Source: Salinimonas marina (GTDB taxonomy: Bacteria > Pseudomonadota > Gammaproteobacteria > Enterobacterales > Alteromonadaceae). From it: a DNA stretch of 64,000 nucleotides. The stretch covers positions 2,602,501 to 2,666,500 of the forward strand of contig NZ_CP064795.1 of NCBI RefSeq assembly GCF_015644725.1, in the 5' to 3' direction. How positions within the stretch are numbered: the first letter of the stretch is position 1; every line of letters begins with the position of its first letter. This document shows, piece by piece, positions 10,756 to 19,375 of the stretch. The notes under the pieces are model-generated. The model was given only the letters and a program-made list of their open reading frames with translations, had not been told where the DNA came from and did not search any database. A program made the translations under genes and the position numbers.

Positions 10756-10764
10756 CCGATAATT

Positions 10765-11397
10765 ATGAACAATACCAAACGAAAAGCGCTGCTAACGCGT
10801 CTGTGTGATGCCAACCCGAACCCCACCACCGAGCTGAATTTTTCCAGCCCGTTTGAGCTGTTAGTGGCGGTTACCCTTTCAGCACAGTCTACTGATGTGG
10901 GCGTGAACAAAGCGACCGATAAGCTGTTTCCGGTAGCCAACACGCCGCAGGCTATCTGGGATTTAGGGGTGGACGGCCTGAAGCAGTACATCAAAACCAT
11001 TGGTCTGTACAACGCTAAGGCCGAAAATGTTCACAAAATGTGCCGAATTTTGCTCGACGAACATCAGGGTGAAGTCCCCCAGAGTCGCGAAGCGTTAGAA
11101 GCCCTGCCAGGGGTAGGACGAAAAACCGCTAACGTGGTATTAAACACAGCGTTTGGCTGGCCCACAATTGCAGTGGACACTCACATTTTTCGGGTTTCCA
11201 ATCGCACCAAACTGGCCATGGGCAAGGATGTGATAGCCGTAGAGCAAAAGCTTGAAAAGGTGGTGCCCAAAGAGTTCAAGGTCGACGTTCACCACTGGCT
11301 GATTCTACACGGGCGCTACACCTGTATCGCCCGTAAGCCTCGCTGTGGCTCCTGTATTATTGAAGATTTGTGTGAGTTTAAAGATAAGACTGAGTAG
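10765..11397 (+). CDS. nth: Endonuclease III, DNA glycosylase/AP lyase
   Basis: Endonuclease III removes oxidised pyrimidines and cuts the abasic site in base-excision repair. The 210 residues match the family length. The helix-hairpin-helix LPGVGRKTANVVLN carries the catalytic Lys (GRKT), and the catalytic Asp is in VDTHIFRV. The 4Fe-4S ligands appear as C-X6-C-X2-C-X5-C in the C-terminal segment CIARKPRCGSCIIEDLC. It is the last gene of the rsx operon. A decayed second copy of its middle part lies at 14277-14381. Confidence 0.97.
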   Translation: MNNTKRKALLTRLCDANPNPTTELNFSSPFELLVAVTLSAQSTDVGVNKATDKLFPVANTPQAIWDLGVDGLKQYIKTIGLYNAKAENVHKMCRILLDEHQGEVPQSREALEALPGVGRKTANVVLNTAFGWPTIAVDTHIFRVSNRTKLAMGKDVIAVEQKLEKVVPKEFKVDVHHWLILHGRYTCIARKPRCGSCIIEDLCEFKDKTE

Positions 11398-11804
11398 TTT
11401 TATTTTGCTTATGCGCTTTGTATGTGAGAAGAGACCGCAGCTTGAGCGACCTTCTCAGGATCATAATTTTCTGCTGGGCAACATTCGCTTGCAGATCGTT
11501 CCTCCATGGCCGATTTTCGCGACATCACCTGTTGCAGACTGAGGCGCTTTGACTTTGCGGCGAGCGCTCAGCAAGTCCTCAAAATAAGAGGCACGGACGG
11601 TCTGTTCAATACAGATGGGGTTTGGCACCGCGCTAGCATCTACCACCGTCCCGAACCTCCATCGATCGCCCATGAAGCGTTACCGGATACCGCATTCGAC
11701 TCTGCCATCCATGCGAAGCAAAAGGGCCTGAGCGCACAGCCCATCAAAGTAATACAGTCCAACGTGCGGTCATTTGCACAAGCAAAGCCAGCGCCTGGGT
11801 GGTG
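11398..11804. other. Unassigned 407-bp region after nth
   Basis: No recognised gene. A 70-codon minus-strand frame (11461-11673) contains GTVVDAS, vaguely like IS5-type transposase text, but I see no catalytic triad or flanking inverted repeats. This may be the edge of an old insertion, since it starts where the conserved rsx-nth block ends. Confidence 0.35.
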
Positions 11805-12389
11805 TTAACCGCTTTTGTGATGACTCCCTGAGCTGAACTTCGCTTCATTTGCAATAATCATAATGCCTTCATCTGTATTGATGATACGCGCATCTAGTAT
11901 TGCAAGCTTCATATTTTCTGAGACTAGACGCAGTTGATATGGCTCGTCCGCCAATACTTCACTCTTCTCAATGGTGGATATTTCAAAAGCCATGCTTGCG
12001 GGTATAAATACACTAACTCCCCCCTCAAATTTGGTTTCTGTCTTATCATGGGACTGCCGAACAGCATCTGACTGAATCTCTATGCCAGTGGCAGCGGTCG
12101 TTGAAGATGTCGCTAACACACCAAAAATGATAGTGGTAAAAAAAGCCATCGTAGCCAGAGCACTACCGCGAAAAGTTTTAACTTTGGCAGGCTGTTGGGT
12201 AATCGACTGGATTTCAGTTTCAAAGGCAGAAGCCAAGGATTTGACCGTTTCTAATGATGCGTTGCCTTCATTCTCTACTCTCTGAATTGTTCTTAAACTG
12301 ACCCCCGAAACAATAGATAATTGCTGCTGGCTCCAGGCTTTTTGCTTTCTAAGCTCTACTACTAACTTCGAATTTATTTTCATATCCAT
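11805..12389 (-). CDS. XRE-type HTH protein with one membrane segment
   Basis: 194-residue protein. Residues about 7-60 form a lambda-repressor-like helix-turn-helix (QQQLSIVSGVSLRTIQRVENEG). This is followed by a short linker, one hydrophobic segment (about 75-97, ATMAFFTTIIFGVLA) and a C-terminal domain of about 90 residues with no motif I recognise. The layout suggests a membrane-anchored DNA-binding protein with an extracytoplasmic sensor part. No partner gene is adjacent. The 50 bp upstream hold a short inverted repeat AAGGA/TCCTT that could be an operator. The function is not identified. Confidence 0.75.
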   Translation of the reverse strand: MDMKINSKLVVELRKQKAWSQQQLSIVSGVSLRTIQRVENEGNASLETVKSLASAFETEIQSITQQPAKVKTFRGSALATMAFFTTIIFGVLATSSTTAATGIEIQSDAVRQSHDKTETKFEGGVSVFIPASMAFEISTIEKSEVLADEPYQLRLVSENMKLAILDARIINTDEGIMIIANEAKFSSGSHHKSG

Positions 12390-13161
12390 TTCATTATTCC
12401 TTTGGTTAATTCGAAACTAACTCTAAAGGAACAGTCCTTATTTGTTTACGACAAAGACACGTCATGACTGCGACAACTAGCCGACAGGCCGCTAATGACC
12501 GCAATTATAAGCAGTTACACGACAGTATATTCTTAAATCATTATTGCATTACTGAGACTTCACCCCGTTTTTATGAGCAGTTTACTAAAAATATAAACGT
12601 ACCGTTCTGACTTGCCAGTCTACCTCGTCGACCTGGTTTATAGAACCGCCCAGTATAATCAAATGCAGAGTGAAGATTAGGACAGAAGTGAAGATTAGGA
12701 CAGTCACTTCTCGAATTCACAGTGAATGTTCACATAGCACTTGATGGCATGGGTTAAAGTGAAGATTAGGACAGTCACTTCTCGAATTCGCAGTGAATGT
12801 TCACATAGAACTTGATGGCATGGGTTGAAGATTAGGACAGTCACTTCTCGAATTCGCAGTGAAGATTAGGACAGTCACTTCTCGAACTCACAGTGAATGT
12901 TCACATAGCACTTGATGGCATGGGTTAAAGTGAAGATTAGGACAGTCACTTCTCGAATTCGCAGTGAATGTACACATAGAACTTGATGGCATGGGTTGGA
13001 TCGAGGTTTATGCCTCGCTGTATTGACCTGAATTTGGTTTTAAAAAAGGTTAAAATAGGGAGATAGCTTTCAAATCAGGACCCAAGGTACGGAAGTACGG
13101 TGCCCATCGTTGAAAGATACATTTGGGTTGTAGGATGTAATTCGAGACGAGCTTAGCGTGT
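12390..13161. other. Intergenic region carrying the tandem repeat array
   Basis: No ORF. 12390-12660 looks unremarkable apart from a short AAGGA/TCCTT inverted repeat. 12672-12998 is the composite repeat described separately. 13000-13161 is unique sequence leading to the 3' end of the RAYT gene. Confidence 0.6.
12672..12998. repeat. Composite tandem repeat (REP-like), 171-bp higher-order period
   Basis: The 14-mer GAAGATTAGGACAG occurs six times, at 12672, 12690, 12761, 12827, 12861 and 12932. The last five continue as TCACTTCTCGAA. Four of them are followed by a second block that starts with the palindrome GTGAATGTTCAC (12722, 12793, 12893; variant GTGAATGTACAC at 12963) and runs to GATGGCATGGGTT. 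The block order is A-B, A-B, A, A-B, A-B, so spacing between equivalent copies is 171 bp (12690 to 12861, 12761 to 12932). The reverse complement of block A starts GTGACTGTCC, and the same GTGACTGTC core occurs upstream of the neighbouring RAYT gene. There are no unique spacers, so it is not CRISPR. Confidence 0.85.
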
Positions 13162-14112
13162 TTAAGCTGAATTGTATTTTAGATTTTGTCTGCGTTGCGA
13201 CATCAGTTTCTCAATGCTTACTGAGGTCTTAAATTCAGTTTCAATTCCGCAGACTAATTTGTTCCAGTCGGTATCCGCCAGTCCAATCCCGGTGAGTATA
13301 GGAGAGACAGCATCCTCGATCTTGCCACGCTTTTTCGGATGAAAGTATCGCCCTGTTTGCTCTATAAGGCCTAAATAATCCTCCATTCGAAAAGGTAAAC
13401 CATCAGACATATTATCTTTAGTATTTCCCGTAAAGTGAAGCAGCGTACGAGGTTGTTGATGATACTTCGCCGCCTGAATGCGTTTTTGAATACTGGTGTG
13501 AGCGGATGCTTCCGGTGTCTTTGATAAGCAGGCGCGCACGGGATTTAAATCTACATACGCCATACAAGCTGCAAGTGACGCTTCATCCATTAATGCCTGA
13601 GACTTAAATCTACCTTCCCAGAAGTGCCCCGTACAGTCATCTTCCTTATTCGCTTGCCTGGCAATATATTCATTGAGCAGCCGCATAAACCAGCTGATAT
13701 CAAACAATCGGCTGCGATACACTTCAGCCAGGCTTTTTACCGTTTCAGTTTCTGCTTCAGACAGCGAATCACACTCGGCGGGATTAACAAACCGCCGGGC
13801 TATCAGCATGCCTTTGTAGAGTTTATGCCATCGCCGTATAACCTCATTTACCGATAACGAATCGGCCTTATCCTTGTTGATGCGCAACACCACATGGGTG
13901 TGATTGCTCATCACTGCGTAGGCACACACATCTACGCAGAACACGTCAGCTAAAAATAATAACCGATCTTCCACCCATTGGCGCCGATGTTCAAAGCTTT
14001 TGCCCGTCTGAATATCTTCTCCACATAAAAAAGCACGACGAACACAGCGAGATACGCAGTGGTAGTAAGGTGTGTCTGCCAGATTGATAAGGCTTTTACG
14101 TGGTCTGGGCAT
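13162..14112 (-). CDS. REP-associated tyrosine transposase (RAYT, Y1/HUH family)
   Basis: 316-residue protein of the IS200/RAYT superfamily, domesticated single-strand transposases that recognise and cut REP sequences. It begins MPRPRKSLINLADTPYYHC, typical of the group. The HUH motif is NHTHVVL near residue 91. The likely nucleophile is the Tyr in LNEYIARQ, and the hallmark GHFWEGRFKS follows. The C-terminal 110 residues extend past the short RAYTs and are typical of the longer subgroup. REP-like repeats flank it: the array at 12672-12998 beyond its 3' end and GTGACTGTC/GTGGCTGTC copies upstream. The gene appears intact. Confidence 0.9.
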   Translation of the reverse strand: MPRPRKSLINLADTPYYHCVSRCVRRAFLCGEDIQTGKSFEHRRQWVEDRLLFLADVFCVDVCAYAVMSNHTHVVLRINKDKADSLSVNEVIRRWHKLYKGMLIARRFVNPAECDSLSEAETETVKSLAEVYRSRLFDISWFMRLLNEYIARQANKEDDCTGHFWEGRFKSQALMDEASLAACMAYVDLNPVRACLSKTPEASAHTSIQKRIQAAKYHQQPRTLLHFTGNTKDNMSDGLPFRMEDYLGLIEQTGRYFHPKKRGKIEDAVSPILTGIGLADTDWNKLVCGIETEFKTSVSIEKLMSQRRQNLKYNSA

Positions 14113-14189
14113 GCAATTCCAAACATGAGGAAACCGTGTCCTTATTCTGTTCGAATTTTTTCAAAACCCAACTGTACTTAAGAATGGTA

Positions 14190-14252
14190 AGTGACTGTCA
14201 TTTTTGTCCAGTCATTTTTGTCCATATTTGTCCCAGTAAGTGGCTGTCATAT
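14190..14252 (+). repeat. REP-like repeats upstream of the RAYT gene
   Basis: GTGACTGTCATTTTTGTCC at 14191, a partial repeat GTCATTTTTGTCC from 14211, and GTGGCTGTCAT at 14240. They share the GTG(A/G)CTGTC core with the reverse complement of the array on the other side of the transposase gene. They are probably the substrates or source elements of this RAYT. Confidence 0.7.
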
Positions 14253-14276
14253 TATTGAATATTTGTTCACACTAGA

Positions 14277-14381
14277 ACTGGCCGACCATTGCTGTGGACA
14301 ACCACACTTTTCGGGTTCCTAATCATAATAAACTGGCCACGAGCAAAGAGGGATGGCTAATAGCACTGCAACTGGAAAGGT
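14277..14381 (+). pseudogene. Decayed fragment of a second nth (endonuclease III) copy
   Basis: Translation from 14285 gives TIAVDNHTFRVPNHNKLA, clearly matching nth TIAVDTHIFRVSNRTKLA. The DNA similarity to 11150-11260 runs from CTGGCC (about 14277) to CTGGAAAGG (about 14381). The copy has no start or stop of its own, has lost the start and end of the gene, and hits a stop soon after. It shows that this segment once carried, or recombined with, another nth gene. Confidence 0.8.
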
Positions 14382-14616
14382 CGCTGCGTTGATAGGCAGC
14401 AAGAAAGCCGGAACATGTTTCAACAATCCGCCCCTGGAAGATGATATTGCACTATAGGCACAAGCCGCCGGGTTCACTAAACTGGCGATTTCTACAAACA
14501 TATCTTTAAAAACGAATACTATTTTAATTTTGACAGGCATGGCCCACAATAGTTGATAATTATGGCGCAGGGGCAGCAAAATTAGTTATGTCCTGGGAAT
14601 AACCATTACTGACTTG
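14382..14616. other. Unassigned region after the nth remnant
   Basis: 235 bp without a supported gene. The minus-strand frame across 14319-14579 overlaps the nth remnant and looks like chance. Confidence 0.4.
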
Positions 14617-15342
14617 TTACTTTTTGCTGTTCCAGTAGGCGCTTGCATAAAGATTTTTCTTACTATACTCGCAATGCTCTTTTAAATAAGACTTTAGCTG
14701 TTTGACAATACTGGCTTCAGCGGCGATTAATATGCTCGTATCAGTGAGCGTGGTCTTTTGCGCTGACAGTGTGCTGAGAAACCGTTCCGTCTTTTTGTTT
14801 TCAGTGACCAGCCACTCCACAGCAATACCTGCTGGCTTGTTGAGCGTCTGAATATCCTTATGAGTAGGAACCTGAATAAAGGCGCTGCCCGTGGCCTGTT
14901 CAGGTAACATTTCTAGGGTCGCTGCGATAACCGGAAGCGCGGTCAAATCGCCAATCAACAGATGGTTATCTACCCCCAGTTTGGGATGTTTCACGTCTCC
15001 TGGGCCCGCTATTCCTAAATAATCCCCAACCATGGCGCTTTGCGCCCAATTACTTGCCAGCCCCTGATGATCAAAAATGGCAAAATCCAGCCACAACTCC
15101 TGTGTCTTCGGATCAAATTCCCGAATGGTATAAGAACGCATCCAGGTTTTAAAACCAGCATAGGCACCTAATCTGGGAAGTTTATTTGCTGCACCAGGAT
15201 CGGGAAAGATGGCTTTAACATGAGCACTTTTCCGATCTACCGGAAAGTCGCTAAGCGCCTCGCCAGTTAACACGACTCTTCGCATATGCGGTGAGATATC
15301 GTGTATCGCTTTCACCTGCGTCATTCTTATTTTAGGCGCCAT
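14617..15342 (-). CDS. Siderophore-interacting protein (ViuB/YqjH-type ferric reductase)
   Basis: 241-residue flavoprotein of the SIP family, which reduces ferric siderophores in the cytoplasm with NAD(P)H. It has an N-terminal FAD-binding beta-barrel with the MRSYTIREF motif (the RxYT flavin site) near residue 69. The siderophore-interacting domain follows, with WAQSAMVGDYLGIAGPG and a C-terminal AEASIVKQLKSYLKE segment. Length is near the family norm (about 250). The divergent MarR gene and the strong palindromes between them suggest control by that regulator, as YqjI controls yqjH in E. coli, although YqjI is a PadR-type protein. Confidence 0.88.
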   Translation of the reverse strand: MAPKIRMTQVKAIHDISPHMRRVVLTGEALSDFPVDRKSAHVKAIFPDPGAANKLPRLGAYAGFKTWMRSYTIREFDPKTQELWLDFAIFDHQGLASNWAQSAMVGDYLGIAGPGDVKHPKLGVDNHLLIGDLTALPVIAATLEMLPEQATGSAFIQVPTHKDIQTLNKPAGIAVEWLVTENKKTERFLSTLSAQKTTLTDTSILIAAEASIVKQLKSYLKEHCEYSKKNLYASAYWNSKK

Positions 15343-15381
15343 ATTGTGTCCTTATTAGATCGAAAAAATTGCGTTAAAGCT

Positions 15382-15454
15382 TGCCTTGCAATATAGTTGA
15401 TATTATCATCCATATTGCAAGGCATCATACGACTTTAGATGATATGGTCAACTA
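15382..15454. promoter_or_regulatory. Nested palindromic operator between SIP and MarR genes
   Basis: A perfect 13-bp inverted repeat, TGCCTTGCAATAT (15382-15394) and ATATTGCAAGGCA (15412-15424), encloses a 17-bp spacer. The spacer holds an inner palindrome TGATATTATCA (15398-15408). A related inverted copy, GATGATATGGTCAACTA, lies at 15438-15454, just before the MarR start. The position between divergent genes fits an operator for the MarR protein acting on both promoters. The binding is inferred. Confidence 0.65.
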
Positions 15455-15475
15455 ATTTTAATACTTAAGGTCAAA

Positions 15476-15901
15476 ATGAAACTTAATGACGCTTTATTTG
15501 AGCTGATGTTTGCGGTGCGCAGCACCACCCTTAGTAAGATTAAATCCTTACACCCCGAGCTATCCCCTATGCACTTCAAAGCATTGAAGCTAACTACAAA
15601 AATTTCTGAATGCACAGGACAAAAGGTTGCAGAGAAAATGGGACGCGATAAGGCCCAGATCAATAGACTGCTTAAAGAGCTGGTTGAAAAGGGCTTGCTG
15701 TATAAAACTGAAAATGCGAATGATAAACGCAGTCAGCTGCTTAACCTGACTGATGATGGTAAAAAAATAATAGCAAGCTTTGAAAAAGTAGAAAATGAGA
15801 TCAATCAGTTACTGGTAAAAGACATTACCAGCGACGAGCTGGCAACCTTTATTCATATCTCGGAGAAACTTAAGACAAGTTTAGAGGCGAATACCGAGTA
15901 A
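15476..15901 (+). CDS. MarR-family transcriptional regulator
   Basis: 141-residue winged-helix protein. Helices up to about residue 60 lead into the recognition region VAEKMGRDKAQINRLLKELVEKGLL and the wing KTENANDKRSQLLNLTDDG, the DxRSxxLxLT pattern typical of MarR proteins. The length is normal. It is divergent from the siderophore-interacting-protein gene with a palindrome-rich 133-bp gap, so autoregulation and control of that gene are likely. The ligand is unknown; an iron or redox signal is a guess from the neighbour. Confidence 0.9.
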   Translation: MKLNDALFELMFAVRSTTLSKIKSLHPELSPMHFKALKLTTKISECTGQKVAEKMGRDKAQINRLLKELVEKGLLYKTENANDKRSQLLNLTDDGKKIIASFEKVENEINQLLVKDITSDELATFIHISEKLKTSLEANTE

Positions 15902-16285
15902 GTTACAAACCACTGGCATTGATAACCTACCAGCTTGATTTTGTATACTCACTGTTAGGATGACGAGCTATTGTACTGGCGAGAAATATTTTACCCTGCC
16001 CCAGTGCAAGCAAGGCAGACCGGCACAGCGTAAGACATGGGGTTAATAATAGCCAACGGCCACTGCGACTTATTTAATGGCCTGCCGCCGCCTCCCACCA
16101 CTTAACGAAAACCGAGCAAGTCTTATGTAACCAGCCCGTGGCCTTCCCGACCGGGCTTACTTTTCTGATCAACAGCTTTATTACCGACGACCACGTTTTG
16201 TTGTTGCCCTCACCGCGATTTAGCCATAGCCAGTTAGCAAAATGCGCGCTATTCTTTTGCTTATCAACGTTGTTGCGAACTTATA
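15902..16285. other. Unassigned intergenic region
   Basis: 384 bp with no supported gene, repeat or clear terminator. Confidence 0.5.
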
Positions 16286-17287
16286 ATGAAGCCAGTTAAA
16301 CGATTAATTTTTCTATTTTTATTCCCTTTACTTGTTTCTTGTCAGAATGGAGAGCCCCCTTTATCGGCAACCGAACGGTGGCAAATAAGTGACCGTTTCA
16401 TTGTGGATGGCAAGTTGTCGGCCCATGGTGCATTTACAGCTTTATTGTTGGCCGATAACAGTCTCGAGGTTTGGAACAACAAAGTCCGCAAACAAGTCTC
16501 TGGATGGCAGACAAACCAGTTAGTGCCGAAGACAATGTTGATGGACCTATCAGAATCGGCAGAGTATATCCTTTCTGCGAACGATACTACGGTTCAGGTT
16601 TGGTATACCGATAATGAAGAATCTTTAGGAAATGTCGATTTTTCAACACACCTGGGTGATGCCAAAATAACGCAAATCCTTTTTTTGTTGCCGCCTTATC
16701 TGTTTTTAGTGGGGACCAGCAGTGGTGATGTGATTTTTGCTGACAGTCTCAACAATAGTTATCGGGTTAATCGGCACCATACAAGCGATGTTGTTCAGCT
16801 AGCACTTTCCAAAGACCAACGCACCCTGTTTAGTGGCGGTAATGATGGCTTGGTGGTCAAGTGGGATATGATTAATTACCGCCCCATAGTCACCAAACGC
16901 TTGCCATTTCGAATCGTCAGTCTTGCTATTGGCCGCGATAATCAGATATTTATTTCCGATGCCCTGAAAGATCATATCTTATGGGATAGTTCGCAAAATT
17001 CGGTGGTTGGGCAAATTACATACTGGCAACGCTTTAAATCGTTTCGCCACGCCATATTTACCCCCCATCAGCCCTGGTTAGTGACTTCTTCTCCAAAAGC
17101 CGGGATGCACCTCTGGCACACAGACGATATGACGATGCGAGGATCGTGGCAAGTGGAAGCCCAAACACCTGGATCTACAGTAGAAGATATCAAGGTAATT
17201 GGGACCAGGAGCCTGCGCACGCTTAGCACAAATGGAGTGCTACAAGACTGGGATCTGAGTTCTTTTGTTTTGAAGACGATCAAATGA
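16286..17287 (+). CDS. WD40-like beta-propeller lipoprotein
   Basis: 333-residue exported lipoprotein. The signal peptide ends in the lipobox LVSC (Cys about residue 19). The mature part has imperfect WD40 repeats ending in W-x-D-like strands (VQVWYTDNE, VVKWDMINY, MHLWHTDDM, LQDWDLSSF), giving about 6-7 blades. Such propellers are usually protein-interaction scaffolds. It stands alone on the plus strand. The specific function is unknown. Confidence 0.75.
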   Translation: MKPVKRLIFLFLFPLLVSCQNGEPPLSATERWQISDRFIVDGKLSAHGAFTALLLADNSLEVWNNKVRKQVSGWQTNQLVPKTMLMDLSESAEYILSANDTTVQVWYTDNEESLGNVDFSTHLGDAKITQILFLLPPYLFLVGTSSGDVIFADSLNNSYRVNRHHTSDVVQLALSKDQRTLFSGGNDGLVVKWDMINYRPIVTKRLPFRIVSLAIGRDNQIFISDALKDHILWDSSQNSVVGQITYWQRFKSFRHAIFTPHQPWLVTSSPKAGMHLWHTDDMTMRGSWQVEAQTPGSTVEDIKVIGTRSLRTLSTNGVLQDWDLSSFVLKTIK

Positions 17288-17717
17288 TGAGTGCGTTGCA
17301 CGCAGTGTGACTCTATCTAACCCGCCCGTTAAGCCATACCGAAAAAAACGGTAGGTAATTAAATCATATCTACCTGATAATTTATTGGGTTGGCAAACCG
17401 CACTGCCACCTGCGATATTTCTTAGTTAACCACAGCAGATCTGGCACGCTACGAACAGTTCCGTCGGCGAACCCCAACTGGAAATGCAGGTTTTGTAAAA
17501 CGTAGATGACGCGTGCGCTGCCCGCGTTTCAAGGAATAGCTTTGCGGGCTGACAACAATTTTATCTGGCAAGCACTGGCGTAAGGGCAACGCCAGACCCG
17601 GGTACCAGCAATAGCCAGAGTTCGGCCTTATAAAACCCGCCCAGCCTGGACAGCGCTCATTCGATAGCGGCCTGGCAGAGGGCATGTTCTTGCTTTTGTC
17701 ACGCATAGCGCATTGCA
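17288..17717. other. Unassigned intergenic region
   Basis: 430 bp. A minus-strand 89-codon frame (17449-17718) directly abuts the start of the downstream stop region, but it has no recognisable domain and an unlikely composition (many Arg, Pro and Cys), so no gene is called. Confidence 0.5.
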
Positions 17718-18953
17718 TTACTTCTCAATATCCACCCGGATAATACGATTAGTTGCGCTTTGATGAATTAACAATGCCCCGTCAGATGTTGGCCGCATAT
17801 GACGTAAAATCCCCGCGTAAAAATCCCCGGAGGGAATGGCCCAACTTTGAAAATCTTCGGTGCCCGGATCAAACCGGACTAATACGTCAGGGCGCATACC
17901 CGACTCGTTGTACCACACCATACCGTCGAGTACCGCGATGGCATACGGATGGGAATCCGGGCCACTCGGTGATGGCCACTCTTTTATTTCCCTTGTGTCA
18001 GGATTGTAACGGCCCAGTTTGCCTAATCCTGAGTTTACATACCAAATTATACCGTCAGGGGCTATGTCTAACCGTCTGACGGTGGTGCCTTCCCCTGGTA
18101 GCTTTACCTCTGACAATTCAAAGGTTTCGGCATTCACAGAAACCAGACAATTACTGCCATTGCAGGCTACCCACAGGTTGCCGGAAGCATCGCTTTTAAT
18201 ACCATAAGGTCTGGCATCAGCAGTGGGCATTTTTTTAAGCTGAACCTCGCCCGTCACGGGATCTAATCTACCAATATAATTAGAATGCTGCAGGGTGAAC
18301 CAAAGAATGCCATGGTTATCAAACACGCCGGTGTGAGGGTCTGTGGCGTCATCGTTGGGCATTGAATATACCCTGATATCACCGGTATCGGGATTAAGCC
18401 GGCCGACACTGCCGTTTTTGTTCCCCATGTACCAAATCATTCCATCTTTATCGACACTCACAGAGTGAGGCATCGCGCCAGCCGGCAACGGGTATTCGTG
18501 CATTGCGCCGGTGTCAGTATCGATACTGCCAATGAGATTGCCCCATTGGCCCGCCCACCAGATTTTACCGTCGGGTGCTTCAACCGGATCTCTTGAACGC
18601 TGACCAAGCGTGGGCACTACCCATTCTTTAAAACGGATATCGATATCACCGCTGATTAACGTGGGAACACGGTCTTTAATCGGCGGAAAATGCGCGGCTA
18701 AGTAACTCACCAACTGCTGCTGAAGTGCTTTATCTGCTGATAAATCGGTCATCGTATTGATCAGAGCTGTCCAGTCTTCTTTACTGTAACCCAGACTGGT
18801 GTGGATACGGTTGGTGGTATGACATGAGCTGCATAGTCCTTCTACCAATGCTTTGCCATCACCGTCAGGCAGCTCTTTTGACTGAACATAGCCTGAAACA
18901 ATGGCAAATGTCAGGCCCAGTAGTAGCAGACATGTATTTACGCTATTAAACAT
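17718..18953 (-). CDS. Cytochrome c / virginiamycin-B-lyase-like propeller fusion protein
   Basis: 411-residue secreted protein. An N-terminal signal segment (about 1-25) is followed by a small cytochrome-c-like domain with one heme motif CSSCH (41-45). A seven-bladed Vgb/NHL-type propeller follows, with repeated phrases such as DGKIWWAG, DGMIWYMG, HGILWFTL and GNLWVACNG. Vgb family members linearise streptogramins, but many homologues are not antibiotic lyases. The heme domain points to periplasmic redox chemistry, for example a dehydrogenase. The Vgb label is by fold similarity only. No obvious operon partner. Confidence 0.78.
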   Translation of the reverse strand: MFNSVNTCLLLLGLTFAIVSGYVQSKELPDGDGKALVEGLCSSCHTTNRIHTSLGYSKEDWTALINTMTDLSADKALQQQLVSYLAAHFPPIKDRVPTLISGDIDIRFKEWVVPTLGQRSRDPVEAPDGKIWWAGQWGNLIGSIDTDTGAMHEYPLPAGAMPHSVSVDKDGMIWYMGNKNGSVGRLNPDTGDIRVYSMPNDDATDPHTGVFDNHGILWFTLQHSNYIGRLDPVTGEVQLKKMPTADARPYGIKSDASGNLWVACNGSNCLVSVNAETFELSEVKLPGEGTTVRRLDIAPDGIIWYVNSGLGKLGRYNPDTREIKEWPSPSGPDSHPYAIAVLDGMVWYNESGMRPDVLVRFDPGTEDFQSWAIPSGDFYAGILRHMRPTSDGALLIHQSATNRIIRVDIEK

Positions 18954-19375
18954 AAATCACCTCGGTTAATTGATATGCACGCTCGTGGTGCTTCGGCAAC
19001 TATAAGCCATTTATGGAACCATGAGTAGAATAGTGAGTAAAAAGCAACCACCGAATCTATGCATCGATAGATAAGCCGGGTGATAGTCATGGTGATAGTT
19101 TTGAAAAAACGCAGGGAAAAGTAGTCATGCAAGCTTTAGAGAAGGCAGAGCATTAAAAGCTATCGCCAGGCGGCCTGTTTTTTGAACATTCGACTGAACA
19201 TCGCCCGAATAGGTTGAGATTTACTATTGTCAGCGAAACTGCATACCGTTCGTTTTTGTGAAGCACAACAAATACAGTGCGGAGCAATTGTAACAAAATC
19301 AGCGCGGAACCGAGCATCCAACCCCCTTCGACTTGGTTGGGAGTCTTATCTTATCGGCATCGGGGGAGCCCTTGC
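18954..19375. other. Unassigned intergenic region
   Basis: 422 bp with no supported gene; the short plus-strand frames overlap the 3' end of the next gene and look like shadows. Confidence 0.5.

Noticed and set aside
11461..11673. Minus-strand ORF with GTVVDAS as an IS5-type transposase fragment
   Set aside because: The similarity is a few residues only, with no catalytic triad, inverted repeats or target duplication visible.
12672..12998. CRISPR array
   Set aside because: Repeats are in composite blocks with no unique spacers of uniform size, and no cas genes are present.
14319..14579. 86-codon minus-strand ORF near the nth remnant
   Set aside because: Runs across the plus-strand nth remnant and shows no domain; chance frame.
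17449..17718. 89-codon minus-strand ORF upstream of the cytochrome/Vgb gene's end
   Set aside because: No domain, atypical composition, no clear ribosome site.
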